Source: Zobellella iuensis (GTDB lineage: Bacteria; Pseudomonadota; Gammaproteobacteria; Enterobacterales; Aeromonadaceae). Taken from it: a stretch of DNA of 59,217 bases. The position numbers and the translations under genes were made by a program. Shown one piece after another: positions 7,499 to 15,804 of the stretch (the first letter of the stretch is position 1; each line of letters starts with the position of its first letter). The notes beneath the pieces are model-generated. The model saw nothing but the letters and a program-made list of their open reading frames with translations. It did no database searches and had not been told where the DNA came from. The stretch covers positions 1 through 59,217 of the forward strand of contig NZ_JAERTZ010000020.1 in assembly GCF_016746085.1 (NCBI RefSeq), in the 5' to 3' direction.

Positions 7499-8581
7499 AT
7501 GCGCTATGCCAATATCACCGGTTGGGGCAAATGCCTGCCTCCCGCCGCCCTCAGCAACGAGGATCTCGGCACCTTTCTCGACACCTCCGACGACTGGATT
7601 TATAGCCGCACCGGTATCAAGTCCCGTCGTATCGCCCATGTGAATACCTCCGCACTGGCCACGGTCGCCGCCCGTCATGCCCTGGCCGCCGCCGGACTGG
7701 ACGCGGAACAGCTCGACGGCATCATCCTGGCCACCGCCAGCCCCGACAGCCTGGTGCCCAGCGCCGCCTCGGCGGTACAGCAGGCCCTGGGCGCCGGCCG
7801 CGCCGCGGTGTTCGACCTGAACGCCGCCTGTACCGGCTTTATCTACGGCCTGAGCGTGGGCAGCGCCCTGATCAAGGCGGGCGGCATGCAACGGGTACTG
7901 GTGATCGGCGCCGAGCGGCTGACCCACTACCTGGACTGGACCCAGCGGGACACCGCCGTGCTGTTCGGCGACGGTGCCGGCGCCGTGCTGCTGGAAGCCA
8001 GCGATGAGCCGCTGGGGCTGATTGCCGACCGGCTGGGCTGTGACGCTGAGGCCAGGGATATCCTCGCCGTGCCCGATTCCGGCACCTGCCGGCGCCGTTT
8101 CGCGCACGTGGACGGCCTGTTCGAGGTCAATTTCGAGGGCAAGGAAATCTTCAAGCGGGCGGTGAAAGGCATGGGCGATGCCGCCAGTTTCGTACTGGAG
8201 CAGGCCCGCGTGAGCGAGCAGGACATCGATCTGCTGCTGCCCCATCAGGCCAATATCCGCATCATCGAGACCCTGGCCAAAAAGATGGCGCTGCCGGACG
8301 AAAAAGTCATGATCAACATCGGCCAATATGGCAACACCTCCGCCGCCACCGTGCCCATCGCCCTGTGCGAAGCGCTGGAACAGGGCCGCATCAAACCGGG
8401 GGCCCTGCTGCTGACCGCCGCCTTCGGCGCGGGTCTGACCTGGGGCGCCGGCCTGGTTCGCTGGGGCGAGCGGGTCACCCCCCTGGCCCAATCCGATGCC
8501 GCCCTGCCGCCCTGCGAGCAAACGGCCCTCGAACTGCTGGCCCCCGCCATCGAAGGCTGTCGCCAGGCCCGCGGCGGCTAA
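7499..8581 (+). CDS. FabH-type 3-oxoacyl-ACP synthase III
   Basis: A 360-residue thiolase-fold condensing enzyme. The catalytic triad is present: Cys-111 in NAACTGF, His-249 in PHQANIRI and Asn near 279 in GNTSAATVP. The C-terminal GFGAGLTWG signature appears as [16 protein letters not shown] further ~35 residues form an extra tail. It is not in a fab cluster, so it may be a second KAS III using a different acyl-CoA starter rather than the housekeeping FabH. No strong ribosome site precedes the ATG. Confidence 0.88.
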   Translation: MRYANITGWGKCLPPAALSNEDLGTFLDTSDDWIYSRTGIKSRRIAHVNTSALATVAARHALAAAGLDAEQLDGIILATASPDSLVPSAASAVQQALGAGRAAVFDLNAACTGFIYGLSVGSALIKAGGMQRVLVIGAERLTHYLDWTQRDTAVLFGDGAGAVLLEASDEPLGLIADRLGCDAEARDILAVPDSGTCRRRFAHVDGLFEVNFEGKEIFKRAVKGMGDAASFVLEQARVSEQDIDLLLPHQANIRIIETLAKKMALPDEKVMINIGQYGNTSAATVPIALCEALEQGRIKPGALLLTAAFGAGLTWGAGLVRWGERVTPLAQSDAALPPCEQTALELLAPAIEGCRQARGG

Positions 8582-8596
8582 ATCCCCAGTCACCTG

Positions 8597-8623
8597 GGGC
8601 CCATTTCAATGGGCCCTCCCGCC
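8597..8623 (+). repeat. CCATTTCAATGG dispersed element, copy 2
   Basis: GGGCCCATTTCAATGGGCCC is a 9-bp perfect stem closed by TC, followed by the TCCCGCC tail. It is preceded by a separate small palindrome CCCCAG-TCAC-CTGGGG. It sits between the converging fabH-like and unknown genes and could double as a bidirectional 3'-end structure. Confidence 0.6.
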
Positions 8624-8641
8624 AACCACGCAAAACCGGCC

Positions 8642-9118
8642 TCAAGCCATCGCCTTGACCGACTCCAGCACCTCCAGCATGCGGGCGGGCTGCACCGGCA
8701 GCCCCACCTTCAGCTCCCCTTCCAGCCGTGCCAGGGTACGCGGATTGAGGTTGCCGCTGACCTCCGCCGGCAGCAGTGCATCACTCACCCGCAGCGGCTC
8801 GGCCCGCATCGCCAGCAACAGCCGCAGGCTGTCTTGCTGCAGCGCTCCGGCCAGGGCCGACAGCTGCGGCGCACGGATGTTGTCCTGCGCCTCGGCATAA
8901 AACGGGCTGGCAGCGGGCAGCTCGAAATGGCGCCGCCAGTCGGGCTCTCCCTGCGCGTCTTTCGGCTCGTCGAGGCGCGGCAGATCCCGGGCATCGTCCG
9001 ACAGCAGCGCCAGCAACAGGCCGAAATCGCCACGACGCCCCTGGTGGACCGCCTGGTTGAGGCTGTCACCGAGCTGACTGTCATTGACGAGCAGGTTGGC
9101 GGAGATGTCTGGCAGCAT
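8642..9118 (-). CDS. Conserved-looking protein of unknown function, 158 aa
   Basis: I do not recognise this family. The frame is long and its codon use looks like its neighbours. The product is acidic, mostly helical and without signal peptide or membrane segment. A central stretch FELPAASPFYAEAQDNIR and a C-terminal VQPARMLEVLESVKAMA are the most distinctive parts. The ribosome site before the ATG is weak, and an internal start is possible. It converges on the fabH-like gene and diverges from the tRNA-Tyr pair. Confidence 0.6.
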   Translation of the reverse strand: MLPDISANLLVNDSQLGDSLNQAVHQGRRGDFGLLLALLSDDARDLPRLDEPKDAQGEPDWRRHFELPAASPFYAEAQDNIRAPQLSALAGALQQDSLRLLLAMRAEPLRVSDALLPAEVSGNLNPRTLARLEGELKVGLPVQPARMLEVLESVKAMA

Positions 9119-9241
9119 AAAAAGTGCAAATATTAGGCATTTAAACTGTTATCGGCAGCAAGCTGCCTTTTTTTAGCAAAAAATTACTTTCAAGGGGTTC
9201 ACAAGCCGCATCTTTTTGGTAGTATGCGCCCCACAAAGTGT

Positions 9242-9326
9242 GGAGGGGTTCCCGAGCGGCCAAAGGGATCAGACTGTAAATCTGACGGCTCAGCCTTCAC
9301 TGGTTCGAATCCAGTCCCCTCCACCA
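9242..9326 (+). tRNA. tRNA-Tyr(GUA), first copy
   Basis: An 85-base class II tRNA with a long variable arm. The acceptor GGAGGGG/CCCCTCC, anticodon loop CTGTAAA (anticodon GTA), T arm CTGG-TTCGAAT-CCAG, discriminator A and encoded CCA are all present. It differs from the second copy in the D loop (GAGCGGCC against GAGTGGCC) and in one variable-arm base. Confidence 0.96.
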
Positions 9327-9381
9327 TTTATCCTCGATTAATGCCGTGCGCGCTAATCTACAATATAAAAAGTTTACTCGT

Positions 9382-9466
9382 GGAGGGGTTCCCGAGTGGC
9401 CAAAGGGATCAGACTGTAAATCTGACGGCTCCGCCTTCACTGGTTCGAATCCAGTCCCCTCCACCA
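9382..9466 (+). tRNA. tRNA-Tyr(GUA), second copy
   Basis: An 85-base gene almost identical to the first copy, 55 bases downstream and probably in the same transcript. Acceptor, anticodon (GTA), T arm and CCA are intact. The variable arm reads GGCTCCGCC instead of GGCTCAGCC. A strong terminator follows 6 bases later. Confidence 0.96.
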
Positions 9467-9472
9467 TCTTTC

Positions 9473-9502
9473 AAGCCGGTGCATTGCACCGGCTTTTTTG
9501 TT
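9473..9502 (+). terminator. Rho-independent terminator of the tRNA-Tyr pair
   Basis: AAGCCGGTGC-ATT-GCACCGGCTT forms a 10-bp stem with a 3-base loop, followed by a T run. It lies immediately after the second tRNA-Tyr. Confidence 0.9.
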
Positions 9503-9547
9503 TTCCGCCTGCGCGGAGGTGACGGAAATCCGCAGCCGCTGTCCGCC

Positions 9548-9569
9548 ACACGGCTGAAGCCGTGTCTAC
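9548..9569 (-). repeat. GTAG-headed REP-like palindrome, copy 2
   Basis: On the minus strand it reads GTAG-ACACGGCTTCAGCCGTGT, an 8-bp stem around a TC centre. The stem differs from the other copies, while the GTAG head and pyrimidine-TTCA-purine centre are shared. Confidence 0.6.
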
Positions 9570-9575
9570 CAAAAA

Positions 9576-9608
9576 CTGGGGACTGGGGACTGGGGACTGG
9601 GGACTGGA
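9576..9608 (+). repeat. CTGGGGA tandem repeat with G-quadruplex potential
   Basis: There are four full copies of the 7-base unit CTGGGGA and a partial fifth (CTGGA). The four GGGG runs (9578, 9585, 9592, 9599) are each separated by ACT, a textbook intramolecular quadruplex arrangement. It lies about 50 bases beyond the 3' end of the RND permease gene. Degenerate relatives appear at 19207-19230 (reverse orientation) and 42305-42320. Confidence 0.8.
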
Positions 9609-9659
9609 AATTATCATCCATCCCAAATCCCGGATCTACAGTCCCTGTAACCGCCTGGC

Positions 9660-12600
9660 CTATTCAGGCTTTTCCCGCAATGCCTTGTTCAGCAGCCGCT
9701 GCTGGTGCTCCGGCGAAGTGGTATGGCGCGCCAGCATGCGGTACATGGCCGGCACGATAAAGAGGGTGAGCAAGGTGGCCAGGGCCACCCCGGCAAACAC
9801 CACTGTCCCCACCGCCTGACGGCTTTCGGCCCCGGCGCCGCTGGCCAGGATCAACGGAATCGAGCCCGCCACCGTGGTGAAGGCGGTCATCAGGATGGGC
9901 CGCAGCCGGCGCACCGCCGCCTCCACCAGCGCTTGGTGGAACTCAACCCCCTTGTCCCGCAGCTGATTGGCGAATTCCACTATCAATATGCCGTTCTTGG
10001 TCACCAGGCCTATCAGCATCACCATGGCGATCTGGCTGTAGGCGTTGAGGGTCATGCCCGCCAGATAGAGCCCCAGCAAGCCGCCCAGCAACCCCAGGGG
10101 CACCGTCAACAGCACGATAAAGGGGTGGATAAAGCTTTCGAACTGGGCCGCCAGGATCAGGAACACTACCACCAGCGCCAGGCCGAATACGAAGGCCACG
10201 TCGCCCTGGTTGTTCTTGTACTCCAGCGACTCGCCCTTGTAGTCGACCGAGGCCTGCTCGGGCAGATGCTCCCGCACCAGTCCATCCAGGTAATCCAGCG
10301 CCTCCCCCAGGCTGTAGCTGCCGACCAGGTTGGCGCTCAGGGTGATCGCCTTCTTGCGGTTGTAGTGGTTGAGCGACGGCGAGGCGCCCTGTTCGTTGAG
10401 CTGTACCAGGTTGTCCAGCGACACCAGATCGCCGTTGCTGCTGCGCAGGTAGATACCGGCCAGATCGCTCAGCCGGCTGAAGGCGTCTTCCCGCCCCTTG
10501 AGGTAAACGTCGTACTCCTCTCCCTGGCGGGAATAGGTGGTTATCGCCTGGCCGCCCAGCATCACGTTCAGGCTGTCGGCCACCTCGGTCACCGAAATAC
10601 CGAGCTTGGCGGCCCGTTGCTGATCCACTTCCACCAGCAGCTCGGGCTTGGTCTCGGCATAATCCAGATCCAGGTCGCTCAGCCCCGGATTCTGCCGCGC
10701 CAGCTCCCTGAGCTGTTCGGCCCACAGATACAGCTCATCGTAGTCGGCCCCGCCCAGCACGAACTCCACCGGCGAGGTCGAACCGCTGCGGATGGAGGAC
10801 GGCAGTATGGGGATCACCAGCACATCGGCCACGTCTCGGGTCAGGCTGCGGATGCGGCTCGCCAGCGCTTCCGCCGACAGATCCCGCTTGTTCCAGCTCT
10901 CCAGGGCGGTGATCACCATGCCGCTGTTCACGCCGCCGCCGAAGCCGGGGGTACGCACCGTCAGGCTGGTGACGACGCCCTCTTCCAGCAGCGGGGTCAG
11001 GCGCGCTTCCACCTCGCCCATGGCCCGGCTCATGCGCTCGAAGCTGGCGCCCTCGGCGCCACGCACCATCACGAACACCACGCCCCTGTCTTCCTTCGGC
11101 GTCAGGCTTTGGGGAATTTCACGGAACAGCAGGGCAATCAGCCCGAGCGCCGCCGCCATCACCACCGGCGCCCACCACACATGGCCCAGCTCGTTGCCGA
11201 GCAGGCGGCGATAGCGCCCTTCCAGCCAGGCGAAACCGGCATCGAAATGGCGGGCCAGCCAGCCGGACTGGCGGTGCGGCCGCAATATCTTGCTGCCCAT
11301 CACCGGGGTCAGGGTCAGCGCCACCAGGGAGGAAAACGCCACCGCCGCCGCCAGCAGCACCGCGAACTCGGTAAAGATGCGGCCGATGATGCCGCCCATG
11401 AACACTATGGGCAGGAACACCGAGATCAGGGTCAGGGTGGTGGCGACGACCGCAAAGCCCACCTCCCGGGTTCCGTGGTAGGCGGCGGCCAGGGGCGAGC
11501 TGCCCCGTTCCAGGTGGTGATAGATGTTCTCCAGCACCACTATGGCATCGTCCACCACCAGGCCGATGGCCATGATCAGGGCCATCAGGGTAATGAGGTT
11601 GACGGTGAAGCCCATGGTGGAGGCCACGATAAAGGCGCTGATCAGCGACACCGGCACCGTGATCGCCGGGATCAGGGTGGCCCGCACCTGGCCGAGGAAA
11701 ATGTAAATCACCAACACCACCAGGGCCATGGTGATCATCAGGGTCTTGTAGACTTCACTGATGGCGCTGTCGATAAACACCGAACTGTCGTAGGTCCAGG
11801 TCAGTTCGGTGCCCTCCGGCAAAAAGGGCCGCTGGGCCAGCACCGCCTCCTTGACCACCGCCACCACGTCCAGGGTGTTAGCCTGGGTCTGCTTGACTAT
11901 CCCCAGGCCCACCACGTTCTGGCCGTTGGAGCGGAACAGGGTGTCCTCGGGCTTTTCCCCCTCCCACACCTGGGCCACGTCGCGCAGGTAGACCCGCTCC
12001 CCGCTGCCGATACGGCGAATGGTCAGGGTCTCGAAATTCACCGCCTGGTCATAGCCGCGCTGAATGCGGGCGGCGAAGTTCTGCTGGGCGTTCTCCAGGG
12101 TGCCGGCGGGCAGTTCCACGTTCTGGGATCTGAGCGCGGCGGCAATGTCGTCCACCGTCACGCCCCGGGCCGCCATGGCGGCGGGATCCAGGCGCACGTT
12201 CATCACCCGCTCCTTGCGGCCCCCCACCCACACCGAGCTGACCCCGTCGAGCAGGCTGAAGCGGTCCGCCAGCACGTTCTGGGCATAATCGCCCAGATCC
12301 AGCGGCGACATGCCGGTGGATCTCAGGGTCACCCACAGGATGACGTCGTTACGCCCGGTGTCCTTGGTGACGATGGGGGCGTCGGCTTCGGATGGCAGCC
12401 GCCGGGAAGCCCGGGCCACCGCCTCGCGCACATCGCTGGCGGCATTGTCCAGATCCCGGCTGGGATCGAACTCGATGGTGATGCTGGAGCGGCCATCGGT
12501 GGTGGTGGAGCTGATGAACTTAACGCCGCTGATGCCCGACAGCTCGTCCTCCAGCCGCTTGGTCACCTGGGTTTCCAGTACGCTGGCGCTGGCGCCGCTG

Positions 12601-12752
12601 TAGTCGGTGCGCACCGTCACCACCGGCGAGGTGGTGTCGGGCATTTCCCGCAGCGGCAATTGCAGAAAGGAGATCAGGCCGAACACGCACAGCATCAGGC
12701 TGAGCACTATGGCCATCACCGGCCGGGCGATGGCAACATCAGAGAGCTTCAC
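9660..12752 (-). CDS. RND efflux permease (HAE1 family)
   Basis: A 1030-residue inner-membrane transporter of normal RND length. TM1 (IARPVMAIVLSLMLCVFGLI) is followed by the first periplasmic loop. TM4 has the proton-relay pair in GLVVDDAIVVLENI, and TM10 has the partner lysine in IGLVTKNGILIVEFANQLR. The sequence style (REMPDTTSPVVTV, YSGASASVLETQ) fits multidrug HAE1 pumps of the VexH/MexK type more than AcrB. It overlaps the adaptor gene by 14 bases. No outer-membrane factor gene is nearby, so it probably uses a shared TolC-like channel. No local regulator is visible. Confidence 0.92.
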   Translation of the reverse strand: MKLSDVAIARPVMAIVLSLMLCVFGLISFLQLPLREMPDTTSPVVTVRTDYSGASASVLETQVTKRLEDELSGISGVKFISSTTTDGRSSITIEFDPSRDLDNAASDVREAVARASRRLPSEADAPIVTKDTGRNDVILWVTLRSTGMSPLDLGDYAQNVLADRFSLLDGVSSVWVGGRKERVMNVRLDPAAMAARGVTVDDIAAALRSQNVELPAGTLENAQQNFAARIQRGYDQAVNFETLTIRRIGSGERVYLRDVAQVWEGEKPEDTLFRSNGQNVVGLGIVKQTQANTLDVVAVVKEAVLAQRPFLPEGTELTWTYDSSVFIDSAISEVYKTLMITMALVVLVIYIFLGQVRATLIPAITVPVSLISAFIVASTMGFTVNLITLMALIMAIGLVVDDAIVVLENIYHHLERGSSPLAAAYHGTREVGFAVVATTLTLISVFLPIVFMGGIIGRIFTEFAVLLAAAVAFSSLVALTLTPVMGSKILRPHRQSGWLARHFDAGFAWLEGRYRRLLGNELGHVWWAPVVMAAALGLIALLFREIPQSLTPKEDRGVVFVMVRGAEGASFERMSRAMGEVEARLTPLLEEGVVTSLTVRTPGFGGGVNSGMVITALESWNKRDLSAEALASRIRSLTRDVADVLVIPILPSSIRSGSTSPVEFVLGGADYDELYLWAEQLRELARQNPGLSDLDLDYAETKPELLVEVDQQRAAKLGISVTEVADSLNVMLGGQAITTYSRQGEEYDVYLKGREDAFSRLSDLAGIYLRSSNGDLVSLDNLVQLNEQGASPSLNHYNRKKAITLSANLVGSYSLGEALDYLDGLVREHLPEQASVDYKGESLEYKNNQGDVAFVFGLALVVVFLILAAQFESFIHPFIVLLTVPLGLLGGLLGLYLAGMTLNAYSQIAMVMLIGLVTKNGILIVEFANQLRDKGVEFHQALVEAAVRRLRPILMTAFTTVAGSIPLILASGAGAESRQAVGTVVFAGVALATLLTLFIVPAMYRMLARHTTSPEHQQRLLNKALREKPE

Positions 12753-13761
12753 GCTTGACCTCCACCTGCATGCCGTCGCGCACCTTGACCGTGCCTTCGC
12801 TGATCACCTGCTCGCCGGGGGCCAGGCCCTGGGTAATGGTGACCGAATCCCCCATGTTGCGGCCGATCTCCACGCTGCGCCGGCTGGCCTTGCCTTCCTC
12901 GTCCACCACGAACACATAACGCTGGTTGCCCGCGTAAAGCAGGCTCTGGGCCGGGATCACCGCCTGCACGCTGCTGTTCAGGGGCAGGCGCACCCGCACC
13001 AGCATGCCCGGCACCAGCAGGCCGGCGCTGTTGTCGAACAGCAACCTGGCGCCGGCATTGAGGGTATCCGGATTGACGCTGGGGGCGATCACCGCCAGCT
13101 CACCGATAAAAACCTGCGCACCGTAGGCATCGGTGGTGGCGGAAAGTTGCTCCCCCACCTTGAGCTGGCGGAAATAACGCTCGGGCACCGCCAGATCCAG
13201 TTTGAGGGTACTGAGATCGAGCAGCTCCGCCACCGGCGTATTGGCCGCCAGCAACATGCCGGAGGCCACGTCGGACAACCCGATCACCCCGGCGAAGGGC
13301 GCGCGCAGGCTCAGATAGTCGGCCTGCACCCGGGCCGCCTGCAACTTGGCCTCCGCCATGGCCACCGCCGCCTGCTGGCCTTCGAGTTCGGTCTGGGTGA
13401 CCGCCTTGCGGTTGAACAGGGTCTGGAAGTTGTTGAGAATACGGCGGGCGTCCATCAGCGCGGCTTCCGCCTCCTTCACCGCCGCCTGGGCGGCGCGGTC
13501 GTCCAGGCTGAGCAGCAACTGGCCCTCTTCGACCCGCTGGCCGGGCACAAAGTGCACCCGGGTGACCCGGGCGCTGACCTGGGGCGCAATCGCCACCTCC
13601 TGATTGGCCTTGAGGGTGCCGATGAGTTCAATCTCGGCCTGCACCGGTTGCTCGGTCACCCGCACCGTGGCGACCACGGGGCCGGTCTGGGCCGACACCG
13701 TCATCGACAGCCCCAGCAGGCCGCCGCACAACAGCCCCAGGTACTTGTTATTATTTAACAT
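12739..13761 (-). CDS. RND efflux periplasmic adaptor (membrane fusion protein)
   Basis: A 340-residue adaptor with an N-terminal signal/anchor (LGLLCGGLLGLSMTVSA). A lipoyl half-motif (ALIGTLKANQEVAIAPQVSARV-like region), an alpha-hairpin and a second lipoyl half (YLSLRAPFAGVIGLSDV) follow, then beta-barrel and membrane-proximal domains ending VKVRDGMQVEVKR. The lipid-modification cysteine typical of AcrA is absent, so it is probably held by an uncleaved or processed signal sequence. It bridges the RND permease to an outer-membrane channel and is the first gene of the two-gene operon. Confidence 0.9.
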   Translation of the reverse strand: MLNNNKYLGLLCGGLLGLSMTVSAQTGPVVATVRVTEQPVQAEIELIGTLKANQEVAIAPQVSARVTRVHFVPGQRVEEGQLLLSLDDRAAQAAVKEAEAALMDARRILNNFQTLFNRKAVTQTELEGQQAAVAMAEAKLQAARVQADYLSLRAPFAGVIGLSDVASGMLLAANTPVAELLDLSTLKLDLAVPERYFRQLKVGEQLSATTDAYGAQVFIGELAVIAPSVNPDTLNAGARLLFDNSAGLLVPGMLVRVRLPLNSSVQAVIPAQSLLYAGNQRYVFVVDEEGKASRRSVEIGRNMGDSVTITQGLAPGEQVISEGTVKVRDGMQVEVKREAL

Positions 13762-13949
13762 TATTCCATCCCATAGCTAACGCTCGCTCCAGTTTACCCT
13801 GTTAACTCCCCCAGACTATGTCAGACGGCGGGAAAGATGTGACAAAGTGTGGCAAGCCCTCTTGCGAGGCCCCGAGCAGGTGCGAAAAATCCCACTACGC
13901 TTAGTAAAAGACCCGAGATACCGGTATTACTTTTGGTCAAGGAGACAGC

Positions 13950-14711
13950 ATGAGCCAGGGAAAAATTCTGATCACCGGGGCGGCTCGCGGCCTGGGGCTG
14001 GGCATGACCCGCTATTTTCTGCAACACGACTACCAGGTGCTGGGGCTGGACATCGACAAATACGCCCTGACCGAGCTGGATGAAGCCCAGTTGCCCGGCT
14101 TGCAGCTGGTGCATCTGGACGTGGCCGATGAACAGTCGGTACAAACCCTGAGCCGGCTGGTCGAACGCCAGTTCGGCCATCTCACCGGCATCATCAACAA
14201 TGCCGCCATCAGCCTGCCCTACCACGAACCGATTCATCATCTGTCCCTGGCTCACTGGCAGCGGGTGCTGGCGGTCAACCTCACCGGCCCCATGCTGATC
14301 TGCAAGCATCTGTCGGGCCTGCTGCGGCCGGGCTCGGCCATCATCAACATCGGTTCGACCCGGGCCCACCAGTCGGAACCCGACAGTGAGGCTTATGCCG
14401 CCGCCAAGGGCGGCCTCATCGCCCTGACCCACGCCCTGGCCATCAGCCTGGGTCCGGGGCTGCGGGTGAACGCCATCAGTCCGGGCTGGATCGATGTCAG
14501 CCACCTGCAACCGGAGCGGCAGGGCATGGCGCCCGGCCCGGACGATCACCGCCAGCATCCGGTGGGGCGGGTCGGCGAAGCCGAAGACGTGGCCGCCCTG
14601 GCCCGCTTCCTGCTGTCTTCCCAGGCGGGCTTTATCACCGGCCAGGAATACATCATCGACGGCGGCATGAGCAAACGGATGATCTATCCCGACGGCCCGG
14701 CTGCCGACTAG
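13950..14711 (+). CDS. SDR family oxidoreductase with glucose/polyol-dehydrogenase-like features
   Basis: A 253-residue classical SDR. The cofactor motif TGAARGLG is near residue 9, and LDIDK at the end of beta-2 suggests NAD(H) preference. The catalytic Ser-Tyr-Lys is in IGSTRAHQ and YAAAKGG. The C-terminal VNAISPGWID and ITGQEYIIDGGMSKRM are typical. AAGGAGA lies before the ATG. It diverges from the efflux operon with a 188-base gap. Substrate unknown. The C-terminal MIYPDG variant resembles family members of Aeromonas and Vibrio. Confidence 0.85.
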   Translation: MSQGKILITGAARGLGLGMTRYFLQHDYQVLGLDIDKYALTELDEAQLPGLQLVHLDVADEQSVQTLSRLVERQFGHLTGIINNAAISLPYHEPIHHLSLAHWQRVLAVNLTGPMLICKHLSGLLRPGSAIINIGSTRAHQSEPDSEAYAAAKGGLIALTHALAISLGPGLRVNAISPGWIDVSHLQPERQGMAPGPDDHRQHPVGRVGEAEDVAALARFLLSSQAGFITGQEYIIDGGMSKRMIYPDGPAAD

Positions 14712-14759
14712 GCCGCTTTCTGCTAGCATGGTGCCAAATTTGATTATATTGGCATCCTT

Positions 14760-15569
14760 ATGAAAGTTATTTCCTTCAATATCAATGGTCTCAGGGCTCG
14801 CTTACCTCAGTTGCAGGCACTGATCGACAAGCACCAGCCGGACATCATCGGCCTGCAGGAAACCAAGGTGCACGACGACGCCTTTCCGCTGGCGGAAGTG
14901 GAGGCCATGGGCTACCGGGTCCACTTCCACGGCCAGAAAGGCCACTACGGCGTGGCCCTGATGAGTAAAGAGGCGCCACTGGAGATCCGCAAGGGCTTTC
15001 CCACCGACGACGAAGACGCCCAGCGCCGGATGATCATCGGCCGTTTCGCCTGCCCCGACGGCAACCAGGTCACGGTACTCAACGGCTATTTCCCCCAGGG
15101 GGAAAACCGCAGCCACGAAACCAAATTTCCGGCCAAGACCCGTTTCTACCAGGATCTGCAAAACTACCTGGACGAATACCACCAGCCGGACGAGGCCCTG
15201 GTGATCATCGGCGACATGAATATCTCCCATACCGACCTGGATATCGGTATCGGCGAGCCCAACCGCAAGCGCTGGCTGCGTGACGGCAAGTGCTCCTTCC
15301 TGCCGGAGGAGCGGGAGTGGATGGACCGGCTGCTGGGCTGGGGCCTGGTGGATACCTGGCGACTGCAACATCCGGAGGAAAACCAGACCTATTCCTGGTT
15401 CGACTACCGCAGCAGGGGCTTTGATGACAACCGCGGCCTGCGCATCGACCTGATCCTGGCCAGCCGCCCGCTGGCGGCACGGCTAACCGACACCGGCATC
15501 GATTACGAGCTGCGCGGGCTGGAGAAGCCCTCGGATCACGCCCCCATCTGGGCCAGTTTCGGGAAATAA
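14760..15569 (+). CDS. xthA: Exodeoxyribonuclease III
   Basis: A 269-residue AP endonuclease/3'-5' exonuclease. The characteristic motifs of the ExoIII/APE1 fold are present: FNINGLRAR (Asn), IGLQETKV (metal-binding Glu), [24 protein letters not shown] (Asp/Asn), [10 protein letters not shown] and the terminal [14 protein letters not shown] with the catalytic Asp-His. It cleaves 5' to abasic sites and removes 3' blocks in base excision repair. Length matches E. coli XthA (268). Confidence 0.96.
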   Translation: MKVISFNINGLRARLPQLQALIDKHQPDIIGLQETKVHDDAFPLAEVEAMGYRVHFHGQKGHYGVALMSKEAPLEIRKGFPTDDEDAQRRMIIGRFACPDGNQVTVLNGYFPQGENRSHETKFPAKTRFYQDLQNYLDEYHQPDEALVIIGDMNISHTDLDIGIGEPNRKRWLRDGKCSFLPEEREWMDRLLGWGLVDTWRLQHPEENQTYSWFDYRSRGFDDNRGLRIDLILASRPLAARLTDTGIDYELRGLEKPSDHAPIWASFGK

Positions 15570-15614
15570 GGCGCAGGGATTGGGGCTCGGGCAATAGCCT
15601 CAGTTCCCGCTCCC

Positions 15615-15643
15615 GTAGATCCATTTCAATGGACCATCCCGGC
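15615..15643 (+). repeat. GTAG-headed CCATTTCAATGG element, copy 3
   Basis: GTAG is followed directly by ATCCATTTCAATGGACC and the tail ATCCCGGC. This copy unites the two repeat families of the window, since it has both the GTAG head of REP-like elements and the CCATTTCAATGG core. It lies 45 bases after the xthA stop. Confidence 0.6.
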
Positions 15644-15684
15644 GTTTACCAAGGAATTGGAACCTGCCGGCGCCAACATACCCC

Positions 15685-15706
15685 GTAGGCGCGGTTTCAA
15701 CCGCGC
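15685..15706 (+). repeat. GTAG-headed REP-like palindrome, copy 4
   Basis: GTAG-GCGCGGTTTCAACCGCGC, an 8-bp GC stem around a TC centre, in the xthA-hisM spacer. Same architecture as the copies at 141, 9548 and 15615 but with an unrelated stem. Confidence 0.6.
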
Positions 15707-15715
15707 GATCCCGCA

Positions 15716-15790
15716 CCCTCGTCACTCCCGCGAAGGCGGGAGTCCAGTGCAATCTGTCATGGACCTCCGCCTTCGCGGAGGTGACGAGGG
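15716..15790. repeat. 75-bp nested palindromic element, dRS3-like
   Basis: The outer arms CCCTCGTCAC / GTGACGAGGG pair over 10 bp. Inside are two hairpins, CTCCCGC-GAAG-GCGGGAG (15725-15742) and CTCCGC-CTTC-GCGGAG (15765-15780), plus a GTCCA/TGGAC pairing between them. The left hairpin resembles the dRS3-type repeat of Neisseria. As RNA it would be a three-way junction. It lies 14 bases beyond the hisM stop codon and may act as a 3'-end or MITE-like element. Confidence 0.7.
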
Positions 15791-15804
15791 TTCGGTCACG
15801 GCCC

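Noticed and set aside
9705-12758. A 1017-codon open frame antisense to the RND permease gene
   Set aside because: It is a shadow frame produced by high GC at third codon positions. The product is His/Gln/Gly-rich with no family resemblance, while the opposite strand encodes a complete RND transporter.
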